NCBI GenBank assembly: GCA_025655575.1
Contig: JAHXIP010000010.1
Span: 1 to 64,000, forward strand
Length of the DNA stretch: 64,000 nt
Source of the DNA: Candidatus Thiodiazotropha sp. (ex Monitilora ramsayi)
GTDB taxonomy: Bacteria; Pseudomonadota; Gammaproteobacteria; Chromatiales; Chromatiaceae
Reading direction: 5' to 3'
In this document: in pieces, positions 7,298-15,696 of the stretch
How the letters are laid out: each line of letters starts with the position of its first letter
Numbering within the stretch: position 1 is the stretch's first letter
Program-made: the position numbers and the translations under genes
The notes under the pieces: model-generated
The model's database searches: none
The model's input: the letters and a program-made list of their open reading frames with translations, nothing else
What the model was told of the DNA's origin: nothing

Positions 7298-8044
7298 TCA
7301 GTGCATAAAGCCTTTCAGCTTGTTTTCGATGGTGCGCGGGTTGTCGCCCTCAGCGATTCCGACGATCCCTTCGATGACCATCTCCCGGAACTTTGAAATA
7401 TTCTCCGATTGAGTCTTCAGTTTGGCAGCAATCGGCAGCAAAAAGAGATTGGCCAGACCGACACCGTAGATAGTGGCGACAAAGGCGGTAGCGATACCGC
7501 TGCCCAGTTTGCTGGGATCTGCCAGATTCTGCATCACGTGAATCAATCCCATGACAGCACCGATAATGCCAACCGTCGGTGAATAGCCGCCCATGCCTTC
7601 AAAGACCTTTGATGCCTGCACATCGTGTTGCTCGCTGGCGTCCACCTCCATTTCCAGGGTATCCCGCAGGTTTTCCGGCTCACTGCCATCCACCAACATC
7701 TGCATGCCTTTGCGAATAAAGGGATCGGCCTCATCGTCAGCGATCGCCTCCAGCCCGAGCAGTCCTTCCTTGCGGGCGATATTGCTCCACGTCACCAGCT
7801 TTTCGATGGTTGCTTCCATGTCCAGCCTGGCCGGAAAAAAGACACGTCCGGAAAGTCTCAGGGCGTGAAGAAATACCGGGACCGGTGTCTGCAAGAGGAT
7901 CGCACCAATGGTGCCGCCGGTGACAATGACCATGGCAGGACCATTGATCAGTGAATCGATATGACCGCCTTCCAGCCAATTGCCGCCGATTACCGCCAGA
8001 AAGGCGATAAAAATGCCGATAAAGCTGAGAAAATCGAGTCTCAT
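7298..8044 (-). CDS. motC: flagellar motor protein MotC
   Basis: A 248-residue MotA/PomA-type stator subunit with four membrane helices: two N-terminal (about residues 4-22 and 33-52) and two C-terminal (about 148-170 and 178-200, with the GGYSPTVGIIGAVMGLIHVM signature). The large cytoplasmic loop between them contacts FliG. It pairs with MotD to form the ion channel that drives the rotor. Its ATG overlaps the cheB stop by 4 bases, so it is translated in the same operon. A second stator pair lies at 61.6-63.3 kb. Confidence 0.93.
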   Translation of the reverse strand: MRLDFLSFIGIFIAFLAVIGGNWLEGGHIDSLINGPAMVIVTGGTIGAILLQTPVPVFLHALRLSGRVFFPARLDMEATIEKLVTWSNIARKEGLLGLEAIADDEADPFIRKGMQMLVDGSEPENLRDTLEMEVDASEQHDVQASKVFEGMGGYSPTVGIIGAVMGLIHVMQNLADPSKLGSGIATAFVATIYGVGLANLFLLPIAAKLKTQSENISKFREMVIEGIVGIAEGDNPRTIENKLKGFMH

Positions 8045-9105
8045 ATCACTCTCGCTAATGTAGGCCCTATCTCATCCAGGGTCAGGACTCGATCGGACAA
8101 CCCTGCCCTTTCCACAGCCTGTGGCATGCCATAGACCACACAACTCTTTTCCGACTGACTCCACACACCGGAGCCGTTGGTTTTCAATTTCTTGGCACCC
8201 TCCATTCCATCCGAACCCATACCTGTCAGTACGATAGCCAGGGCATTGCCATTGAAGCTGGTAGCCACAGATGAAAGCAGTAGGTCAACGCTTGGATGGT
8301 AGATCTGTCCCGGTAGTGGGTCGTTTACCCGAACCTGTTGACCCGAGGGTCCCCGCTCTACCGTCATCTGCTTACCACCCGGCGCGATAAGCACCATGCC
8401 TGGCTTCAGCATTTCTCGATCCACAGCCTCTTTCACTTCAACAGCACACACTGCATTTAACCTTTCGGCAAAAGCTTTGGTAAAGCTGCCCGGCATATGT
8501 ACAGCAACCACAACGGGCAATGAATAATTTCGCGGCAGGGCTGTCAGCACCTGACGCAGTGCCACAGGCCCACCTGTAGAGGCGCCAATAGCCACCATGG
8601 CTGGCTTGTTCTCTCTACCCCCTGCAGGCTGTCTTGCAACAGGCTTCCTTATAACCTGCGGACGAAAATGCATACCTGCGGGTTTTGTTGCCGGCAACCT
8701 GGCGCGACCGACTGCACGCACACGCTCCAGCAATAGGTCATTAATCTCTTCCACGGCCTTACCTGAGCCCTGCATATCTTTAGGAAGAAAATCCAGTGCA
8801 CCTGCGTCGAGTGCCTCTAGCGTTTCCTTGGCACCTTCTTTGGTCAGTGCAGAAAACATGATAATGCGCGTCGGTGACTCAGCCATGATGGTGCGCACAG
8901 CGGAGATACCATCAACCAGAGGCATCTCAACATCCATGGTAATCACATCAGGCCTTAACGCCTGAGCTTTGTCTATCGCTTCCTGTCCGTTCGCGGCAAT
9001 ACCTACGACTTCAATCTCTTCAGCCGGATTCAGTGCTGCCGCAATACGATTACGAAAAAAGGCGGAGTCATCGACGATCAATACTTTGAGTCTGCTGCCC
9101 ATCAT
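8041..9105 (-). CDS. cheB: protein-glutamate methylesterase CheB
   Basis: A 354-residue receptor-modifying response regulator. The receiver domain (1-125) has the acidic pair in LIVDDSAFFRNR and phospho-acceptor D58 (VITMDVEMPLVDG). The esterase domain (about 165-350) has catalytic S176 in AIGASTGGP, histidine in AVHMPGSFTKAF and aspartate in LTGMGSDGMEGAKKL. It removes methyl groups from chemoreceptors and opposes CheR, whose gene is not in the window. The start could also be the second methionine. It follows cheA after a 48-base gap and overlaps motC. Confidence 0.95.
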   Translation of the reverse strand: MMGSRLKVLIVDDSAFFRNRIAAALNPAEEIEVVGIAANGQEAIDKAQALRPDVITMDVEMPLVDGISAVRTIMAESPTRIIMFSALTKEGAKETLEALDAGALDFLPKDMQGSGKAVEEINDLLLERVRAVGRARLPATKPAGMHFRPQVIRKPVARQPAGGRENKPAMVAIGASTGGPVALRQVLTALPRNYSLPVVVAVHMPGSFTKAFAERLNAVCAVEVKEAVDREMLKPGMVLIAPGGKQMTVERGPSGQQVRVNDPLPGQIYHPSVDLLLSSVATSFNGNALAIVLTGMGSDGMEGAKKLKTNGSGVWSQSEKSCVVYGMPQAVERAGLSDRVLTLDEIGPTLARVI

Positions 9106-9153
9106 CCCTTACCGACCAAGATTGTCTGATGTATTTCTCCACATGCAGCACCT

Positions 9154-11469
9154 TTAATACTTCCTGGCATATTTACGCATCAGCCCTGGTACATCAATGA
9201 TCAAAGCGATTTTTCCATCACCGGTAATTGTCGCGCCCGCCATGCCATCGATACCTTGCAGCAAAGCACCCAGAGGCTTGATTACCACCTCTTCCTGACC
9301 AATCAGATGATCGACAACCAGGCCAACCTGAACGTTGCCCACATTCACAATCACCACATGTCCTCGCTGCTTGTCTTCATCCGTCAAAGCCTTGGACGGC
9401 GTCAACCATTGACGCAGATAGAATAGTGGCAGTGCTCTTTCGCGGACCATAATGGTCAACTGCCCGTCAACCACATTGGTACGTTTTAAATCAAGATTAA
9501 AGATCTCTACCACGCTAGCCAATGGCAGCGCGAAGGGTTGTTCACCCAGGACAACCATCAGTGTAGGCAGTATGGCCAGGGTTAACGGCAACTTGATGAT
9601 AATGACACTGCCGCGGCCCCACTCGGAATCGATTTCGACGGAACCGTTCATCTGAGCGATTCGGGTCTTCACAACATCCATACCCACACCACGTCCAGAG
9701 ACATCTGAGATCTCTTTCTTGGTGGAGAAGCCGGGAGCGAATATCAGATTGAAGCACTCTTTGTCATCCAGGCGTGCTGCCGCCTCGTTGTCCATCATGC
9801 CTTTTTCCACTGCCTTTTGCCGCAGCACTTCCGGGTCCATCCCCTTACCGTCATCACTGATGGAAAGCAGGATATGATCCCCCTCCTGTGCGGCAGAGAG
9901 AAGCACGCTGCCCCGTCTCGGCTTACCGGCTTTTTCCCGATCCTCAGGCTGTTCGATACCATGGTCCACAGAGTTACGGACCAGGTGCACAAGCGGATCT
10001 GCCAAGGCTTCGACAAGGTTTTTATCCAGGTCGGTATCCTCACCCTCCATCTCCAGATCGATCTCCTTCTTCAGGCTCCGGGCCAAATCACGCACTACAC
10101 GAGGAAAGCGGCCAAAGACCTTTTTAATTGGTTGCATGCGGGTTTTCATCACCGCCAGCTGGAGGTCAGCGGTAACCACATCAAGATTGCCAACCGCATT
10201 GGCAACCTCTTCATCATTCAGGGTTGCTTTCAGTGTTGCCAGACGATTTCTCACCAGCACCAACTCACCAACCATATTCATGATGTCATCGAGCCGTTGA
10301 GTGTCGACACGAACAGTCGTCTCAGCAGGTGGTTTTGCTGCCGCTTTTGCTGGTGCGGGCGCTGAACCTCCTCTAGTAGCAGCTTTTTTCGGCTGTGGCG
10401 CTTGCGATTCCGTGTTAGCTGCCGGCTTTGCTTTTGCAGCCGGTTTCGTTTTGGGTGCGGGCTTGGACTTAGCCTTAACCGCTTTTTTGCCCTTGGCTGG
10501 CGATGCAGCAGGCTTTTTCTTGCTCGGCGCATCTCCGGATTTCACTTTTTGAGGATCGAACTTGCCCTCCCCATGGATCTGATCCAGCAGGGCATCAAAC
10601 TCATCCTCGGTTATCTCATCATTTGCTGATGACTCGGTGGCATCTTTTTTTGGCTTAGCCGCCGGTGTCTCCTTCGTCAGGTTTGAGGGATCGAACTTAC
10701 CCTCCCCATGGATCTGATCAAGCAGATTATCGAACTCTTCCTCACTGATCTCATCAGATCCTGACGCAGCTTTAGCTGCAGTCTTTATTTCACTCTCTGC
10801 CGGTTTGCCGGTAAATTTTCCTTCGCCGTGCAGCTCATCCAGTAGGGACTCGAATTCATCCTCCGAAATATCCTCACCAGCAGGCGCAGTGGCAGGCGCC
10901 TCAATCGCCTCCAGCAGATCTTCAAATTCATCATCCGAGAGATTGTCGTGTGCAGCACCCGCCTCGACCGTTTCTGCGGTGGAAGCCACGACTTCTTCCT
11001 CGACCTCGGATGATTCATCGGCTAGTTCGGCCGCTTCACTGGCACTTTCTTCCTCTTCTTCCTCTTCTGCCTCTTCATCGGCGGGAACGGCAAATGCGCT
11101 GAGTCGTTGGATTAGGCTGGGATCGGCATGATCCGGCATCGTACCTTCGCGAACCTCATTGAACATGACATTAACCACGTCCAAGACTTCCAGTACTGCA
11201 TCCATCAAATCCGGTGTGACGGGCCGCTGTCCCTGACGAAGAATATTGAAAACATCCTCGGAGCGGTGACAGACTTCCACCAGTGGATCAATGGCGAGAA
11301 ATCCCGCACCACCTTTGATGGTATGAAAACCACGAAATACGGCATTGAGCAGATCGTAGTCATCTGGCTGCTGCTCGAGATCTACCAGCTGTTCGCTGAG
11401 TTGCTCGAGTATCTCGCCTGCCTCGACCAGAAAATCCTGCAGGATCTCGTCATTGACATCGATGCTCAT
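9154..11469 (-). CDS. cheA: chemotaxis histidine kinase CheA with four acidic repeat motifs
   Basis: A 771-residue kinase. The HPt domain carries the phospho-accepting H49 (FHTIKGGAGFL). An unusually long linker (about 125-385) follows, then dimerisation (VRVDTQRLDDIMNMVGELV), the HATPase core (LVHLVRNSVDHGIE, SDDGKGMD, FAPGFSTKKEISDVSGRGVGMDVV) and a CheW-like C-terminus. The linker holds four copies of I/L-S/T-x-x-E-F-x-x-LL near residues 177, 201, 241 and 286; the last three are followed by HGEGKF. A Lys/Pro/Ala-rich tract (310-382) comes next. In Vibrio a comparable CheA linker (LID) binds ParP, which fits the parC-parP genes here. Confidence 0.95.
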   Translation of the reverse strand: MSIDVNDEILQDFLVEAGEILEQLSEQLVDLEQQPDDYDLLNAVFRGFHTIKGGAGFLAIDPLVEVCHRSEDVFNILRQGQRPVTPDLMDAVLEVLDVVNVMFNEVREGTMPDHADPSLIQRLSAFAVPADEEAEEEEEEESASEAAELADESSEVEEEVVASTAETVEAGAAHDNLSDDEFEDLLEAIEAPATAPAGEDISEDEFESLLDELHGEGKFTGKPAESEIKTAAKAASGSDEISEEEFDNLLDQIHGEGKFDPSNLTKETPAAKPKKDATESSANDEITEDEFDALLDQIHGEGKFDPQKVKSGDAPSKKKPAASPAKGKKAVKAKSKPAPKTKPAAKAKPAANTESQAPQPKKAATRGGSAPAPAKAAAKPPAETTVRVDTQRLDDIMNMVGELVLVRNRLATLKATLNDEEVANAVGNLDVVTADLQLAVMKTRMQPIKKVFGRFPRVVRDLARSLKKEIDLEMEGEDTDLDKNLVEALADPLVHLVRNSVDHGIEQPEDREKAGKPRRGSVLLSAAQEGDHILLSISDDGKGMDPEVLRQKAVEKGMMDNEAAARLDDKECFNLIFAPGFSTKKEISDVSGRGVGMDVVKTRIAQMNGSVEIDSEWGRGSVIIIKLPLTLAILPTLMVVLGEQPFALPLASVVEIFNLDLKRTNVVDGQLTIMVRERALPLFYLRQWLTPSKALTDEDKQRGHVVIVNVGNVQVGLVVDHLIGQEEVVIKPLGALLQGIDGMAGATITGDGKIALIIDVPGLMRKYARKY

Positions 11470-11547
11470 CTAACACTCCAGGCCAATTTGCCACACCTAA
11501 TTTTATTCAGGGATTATCGATCTATTTATCGGTCAATGGATGAATAA

Positions 11548-12288
11548 CTAAAATCCCAAGCTCGAAAGCAGATCATCCACATCATCCTGACTCGTTACCT
11601 GCTCTCCCTGATCCAGGCCTGGAATAGCGGGACCAGCCAACTCCTCAGCATCCTGCTTGGCGGCTTTTCCATCGTCGAGTTTGCTACCTGTTATTCGAAC
11701 CAGTTTGACCAGCTTCTCCTCAACATCATGTACTAGCGTGATGACCTTGCTAATTATCTGGCCAGTCAGATCCTGAAAATCCTGTGCCATGAGGACTTCC
11801 GAGAGGCTGGCATGCAGATCTTTGGAATCCTCCTTGGTCTGTTGTAAAAAATCGGCCAGCGTATCGCTTAAATCTTTGAACTCATCTTTGCTCAGCATGC
11901 GACTGCGCAGCTTATTCCATTCGTCGGACAACTCAGTGGAGCGTTCCTCCATCACTGCCACCATCGGCAGACTTTTCTCTACCTGTGTCAGTGTGCGGTC
12001 AGCCGACTGTTGGGTCATGGTGATGACGTAGTTAAGGCGTTCCTTAGCATCGGGTATTTCCACATTGGTCATGTCAGAGATGCGGGCATCCAGCAGAAAC
12101 CCATTAATGGCGTCATGCAGCTCTCTCGTCAGACGCCCAACTTCAACAAACAGATCATCTTTACCGCCAGCAGGTGCAAGTGACTCGATCAACTGGTCGG
12201 CTTCCTCATCGTTACCGGCTTCCAGACTCGCGACCAGAGCCTTGGCGGTTTCCAAGCGGTCATCGTTATATTCTTTTTTTTGCCCCAT
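11548..12288 (-). CDS. cheZ: CheY-phosphate phosphatase CheZ
   Basis: A 246-residue, mostly helical protein. The conserved active segment LMAQDFQDLTGQIISKV (about residues 165-182) contains the glutamine that attacks the CheY aspartyl phosphate. The C-terminal peptide DDVDDLLSSLGF is the CheY-docking tail. CheZ dephosphorylates CheY-P to reset motor switching. It lies between cheY and cheA as in Pseudomonas. A well-placed ribosome-binding site precedes the ATG. Length and both key regions are normal. Confidence 0.93.
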   Translation of the reverse strand: MGQKKEYNDDRLETAKALVASLEAGNDEEADQLIESLAPAGGKDDLFVEVGRLTRELHDAINGFLLDARISDMTNVEIPDAKERLNYVITMTQQSADRTLTQVEKSLPMVAVMEERSTELSDEWNKLRSRMLSKDEFKDLSDTLADFLQQTKEDSKDLHASLSEVLMAQDFQDLTGQIISKVITLVHDVEEKLVKLVRITGSKLDDGKAAKQDAEELAGPAIPGLDQGEQVTSQDDVDDLLSSLGF

Positions 12289-12314
12289 GGCTAAACTCCC
12301 AGTACTGCATTCAT

Positions 12315-12698
12315 TTAACCCACACGTTCGAAGATCTTACTGATCTTCTCTTCCAGCGTGGTGGCAGTGAATGGTTTAACCACATAACCATTGACGCCTG
12401 CCTGAGCAGCTTCAATGATCTGTTCTCTCTTGGACTCCGCCGTCACCATCAACACAGGCAGCTTGGCCAGCTTTTCATCGGCCCTGACTGCCTTCAAAAG
12501 ATCGATGCCGGTCATGCCAGGCATATTCCAATCGGATACGAGAAAGTCGAAGCTGCCATTCTGTAGCATGGGAAGTGCAGTCAGGCCGTCATCCGCCTCT
12601 TGGGTATTATTGAACCCAAGATCGCGCAAGAGATTTTTAATAATGCGCCTCATGGTCGAAAAATCGTCCACAATGAGGATCTTCATGTTCTTATCCAA
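12315..12698 (-). CDS. cheY: chemotaxis response regulator CheY (TTG start)
   Basis: A single receiver domain of 127 residues. The acidic pair lies in [12 protein letters not shown], the phospho-acceptor D56 in [10 protein letters not shown], with conserved MVTAES and VVKPFT segments. Phospho-CheY binds FliM/FliN to change rotation. I prefer the TTG at 12696-12698: GGAGG (12704-12708) lies 5 bases before it, against 17 bases before the internal ATG at 12684-12686. The resulting start [12 protein letters not shown] also lines up with E. coli CheY (MADKELKFLVVDD). The upstream ATG at 12731 would add unrelated residues. Confidence 0.92.
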   Translation of the reverse strand: MDKNMKILIVDDFSTMRRIIKNLLRDLGFNNTQEADDGLTALPMLQNGSFDFLVSDWNMPGMTGIDLLKAVRADEKLAKLPVLMVTAESKREQIIEAAQAGVNGYVVKPFTATTLEEKISKIFERVG

Positions 12699-12757
12699 GG
12701 CAACCTCCCATCTCAGTGTCGCCGTAACCAATCAAACTAAGCAACCAATTCATACTG

Positions 12758-13510
12758 CTATTCTTCCTCATGCACCAGGGAGAGCCACTCGGTGAGGCGT
12801 GAACGCAAACGTAGCGTGGCCTGGCTGTGTATCTGGCAAATGCGGGATTCACTGACACCCAACACACTGCCGATCTCCCGCAGATTCATTTCATCATCGT
12901 AATACATGGCAATCACCAGGCGCTCCCGCTCCGGCAGGCCGGCAATGGCATCCGCCAAGGCCTCTTTGAAAGCCGATTTCTGCAATCCTTCAAATGGCGT
13001 ATCAGCACCACCTTCCATTTGAAACGGCAGTCCGTCACTCACGGCCGTTAATTCATCCAGACTGAATATACGACAACCCGTCGAGTCCTTGAGAATCTGG
13101 TGATAATCATGCAGGGTCATATCGAGTGCTTCGGCGACCTCGACATCACGTGCATCACGTCCCTCATTGTTCTCAATCTCTCGCATCGCCTCGGCCACCA
13201 TGCGTGCCTTGCGATGTACCGAGCGCGGCGTCCAGTCGCTGCGTCGTATTTCATCCAACATAGCGCCTCGAATACGGATACCCGCATAGGTCTCGAAACT
13301 GGCACCCTGAGTCGGATCATAATTTTTACTCGCCTCCAGCAGTCCTAACATACCGGCTTGTATCAGGTCATCCGCCTGTACATTCGGTGGCAACCGGTTC
13401 ATCAGATGGTAGGCGATCCGTTTCACCAAACCAGCATGTTGATTCACCAGGTCATCGAAGTTCTGCTGTTCTTGCATGGCGGTGTATGTCGCTAAACCGT
13501 TCACCGTCAA
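12758..13510 (-). CDS. fliA: flagellar sigma factor FliA (sigma-28)
   Basis: A 250-residue sigma-70-family factor for late flagellar promoters. Region 2 includes LVKRIAYHLMNRLPPNVQADDLIQAGM and FETYAGIRIRGAMLDEIRRSDW. Region 3 has VAEALDMTLHDYHQIL, and region 4 has LPERERLVIAMYYDDEMNLREIGSVLGVSESRICQIHSQA with its helix-turn-helix. It overlaps flhG by 4 bases. A matching promoter is visible before pomA at 63374-63400. Activity is normally held back by FlgM, not encoded in this window. Confidence 0.96.
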   Translation of the reverse strand: MTVNGLATYTAMQEQQNFDDLVNQHAGLVKRIAYHLMNRLPPNVQADDLIQAGMLGLLEASKNYDPTQGASFETYAGIRIRGAMLDEIRRSDWTPRSVHRKARMVAEAMREIENNEGRDARDVEVAEALDMTLHDYHQILKDSTGCRIFSLDELTAVSDGLPFQMEGGADTPFEGLQKSAFKEALADAIAGLPERERLVIAMYYDDEMNLREIGSVLGVSESRICQIHSQATLRLRSRLTEWLSLVHEEE

Positions 13511-14388
13511 ATCTCCCCGTATTGGCTTGAAAATTGAATCAGACGTTCGACGAAGAACTGCAGATCTCCACTGACTCCCGTGGGTACAGGCCAGTTATCG
13601 GCCTTCTTGGCCAGATTCTTGAATGCCTGTGATACACGAGCCCTCGGATAGGCATCGACCACCGGCCTCTGGCTCTTCACCGCCTTACGCAGTTGTTCAT
13701 CGAACGGAATGCTACCCATGTAGCTGAGCATAACATCCAGGTACTGATCAGTGACCCGGCACATTTTATTGTACAGGTCCCTGCCCTCCTGCACGCTCTT
13801 GACCATATTTGAAAGGATGCGGAAACGGCTGACGCCATGTTCCCGATTGAGCAGTTTAATAATCGCGTAGGCATCGGTAATCGAAGCCGGCTCATCGCAC
13901 ACGACGACGATCTGCTCCTGAGCCGCCCGGCTGAAACTGACCACCAGATCCGAGATGCCGGCGGCTGTGTCAATAAGCAGCACATCCACGTCGTTGGCCA
14001 CTTCACTGAAGGCATGGATCAGGCCCGCATGCTCGGCCGGGCTCATCTCTGCCATATGCTGTATACCCGAAGCACCGGGAATCACCTTCAAGCCCTTGGG
14101 GCCGGTGACCATGATCTCTTCCAGCGAACACTCACCATTCATCACATGGGAGAGGTTCTGCTTGGCATGCAGCCCGAGGACCACATCGATATTGGCCAAC
14201 CCCAGATCGGCATCGAGCAACATCACCCGGCGACCCATCTCGGCCATGGCCACACCCAGGTTGACGGAAATATTGGTCTTGCCCACACCCCCCTTACCAC
14301 CGGTGACGGCTATAACTCTGACAGGATCCGGATTCACCATACGACGGAGCCCTGTGGCCTGGTCTTCAACTTGCTCAGACATGTGCAT
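13507..14388 (-). CDS. flhG: flagellar number regulator FlhG (FleN/YlxH), ParA-like ATPase
   Basis: A 293-residue MinD-type ATPase with KGGVGKT at 32-38, LLDADLGLANIDVVLGL (deviant Walker and switch) and LLIDTAAGISDLVVSFS. FlhG/FleN limits flagella to one per pole by antagonising FlhF and the FleQ regulator. An upstream in-frame ATG at 14556 would add 56 residues that are an out-of-frame reading of flhF. The methionines of MHMSEQ at 14388 or 14382 match the family start, with 8-14 bases of overlap with flhF. Confidence 0.94.
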   Translation of the reverse strand: MHMSEQVEDQATGLRRMVNPDPVRVIAVTGGKGGVGKTNISVNLGVAMAEMGRRVMLLDADLGLANIDVVLGLHAKQNLSHVMNGECSLEEIMVTGPKGLKVIPGASGIQHMAEMSPAEHAGLIHAFSEVANDVDVLLIDTAAGISDLVVSFSRAAQEQIVVVCDEPASITDAYAIIKLLNREHGVSRFRILSNMVKSVQEGRDLYNKMCRVTDQYLDVMLSYMGSIPFDEQLRKAVKSQRPVVDAYPRARVSQAFKNLAKKADNWPVPTGVSGDLQFFVERLIQFSSQYGEI

Positions 14389-15640
14389 GTTCACCCATTC
14401 CTCCAAAGGCCATCGCCAGATAATCCTCGTCAGGTCGACACGCGTTGGTATCACACAACTCGACCGCCTGACTGACCATGCGCTTGGCGCTTGCCACATG
14501 AATATCTTCCGGGACCCGTTGTCCATCCGCCACATAGGCCAACGGTAGTCCCGCATCCATCAGGCCGGAAAAAACACCGCCCAACTCAGCTGCTTCATCG
14601 ACTTTTGTAATGATAGCGGCGACTGGCTGAGCCGCCGCGAAGGCGTGAATCGCATGACTCAGAGCGGAACGTTGAGTGGTTGCTGAGAGTGTCAGTAGGG
14701 TCTTGATCGGATGATTGCCTGAGGTCATCAGTGACAACCGCTCTGACAATTTAAGGTCGCGGAGTCCCATGCCTGCCGTATCGATCAACACCAGCCGCTT
14801 GTCGGCAAAGGCATGTAAGGCATCACTGAGTTCTTCTGCTGACGCCGCACAACGTACCGGCACATCGAGAATACGGCCGTAGTTATGCAGTTGCTCCTGC
14901 GCACCGATTCGGTAGCTGTCGGTGGAAATCAATGCCAGATGACGGTTGCCATGACGCAGACAGAATTTGGCTGCCAGTTTGGCGATGGTCGTGGTTTTCC
15001 CTACGCCGGTAGGACCGACCAGTGCGACAATTCCACCCCGGTCGAGCAGATCATCTTTATAGATAGGTAATTCACTGTTGAGGTGGAAAAGGGACTGACG
15101 CCATGCCTGCTCAGGTGTCTCTGCATCCTCCACCCGGTATGCCAGTTCCCGGCAATGGGCCGCATCGAGTCCCAGTCCGATCAGACGACGCATCAGATCC
15201 TGGGTCTGTGGACGACGTTGCCCCAGATCCCGCCATGTCAGCTCGGATAGCTCATTTTCCATCATGCGACGCATGGCTTGCATCTCGCGACGCATTTCCC
15301 GTAGCACAGGATCCTGGCTCCACTCCACGTGAGGCTTGGTCTCATCCTTCGGGGTAGATCTTTCGGCACTGGTCGTGCGGCTGCTCTCTCTATTTAGATC
15401 GGGGGAAGCAACTGATGTACTGGTGCGTGTCTGTGGCCTTGGCGTAGGTTGACCCTTGGTTTCGGGAGTCATTGGCTGTGACAGGGTAAAGGCGGACTCG
15501 TCGTAATCGACTGCTGCTACCAGCTCGACACCACCCTCTACACTCTTATTGGAGAGAATCACCGCATCGGCCCCCAGGGCCTCTCTTACCTGGCGCAGTG
15601 CCTGGCGCATGTCGGCAGCAAAAAAACGGCGTATTTTCAT
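14375..15640 (-). CDS. flhF: flagellar biosynthesis GTPase FlhF
   Basis: A 421-residue SRP-type GTPase that marks the cell pole for flagellum assembly. The N-terminal B domain starts MKIRRFFAADMRQALRQVREALGADAVIL, typical of the family. A variable, proline/threonine-rich stretch (about 60-120) follows, then the NG domain with P-loop GPTGVGKTT at 209-217, LALISTDSYRIGAQEQL and VLIDTAGMGLRD. Its 3' end overlaps flhG. flhA ends 56 bases upstream. Length and motifs are complete. Confidence 0.95.
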   Translation of the reverse strand: MKIRRFFAADMRQALRQVREALGADAVILSNKSVEGGVELVAAVDYDESAFTLSQPMTPETKGQPTPRPQTRTSTSVASPDLNRESSRTTSAERSTPKDETKPHVEWSQDPVLREMRREMQAMRRMMENELSELTWRDLGQRRPQTQDLMRRLIGLGLDAAHCRELAYRVEDAETPEQAWRQSLFHLNSELPIYKDDLLDRGGIVALVGPTGVGKTTTIAKLAAKFCLRHGNRHLALISTDSYRIGAQEQLHNYGRILDVPVRCAASAEELSDALHAFADKRLVLIDTAGMGLRDLKLSERLSLMTSGNHPIKTLLTLSATTQRSALSHAIHAFAAAQPVAAIITKVDEAAELGGVFSGLMDAGLPLAYVADGQRVPEDIHVASAKRMVSQAVELCDTNACRPDEDYLAMAFGGMGEHAHV

Positions 15641-15696
15641 CAGTTGCGATCCCCCGGTTCAGTCTGGAGGATCGAACCTGGTTAGGTTTCGAACCC

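Noticed and set aside
9817..10365. A 182-codon plus-strand frame inside cheA
   Set aside because: Antisense shadow of a highly conserved kinase gene; no ribosome-binding site and histidine/proline-rich nonsense translation.
13507..14556. Long form of flhG starting at 14556
   Set aside because: The extra 56 residues are an out-of-frame reading of flhF and unlike FlhG; starts at 14388 or 14382 fit the family.
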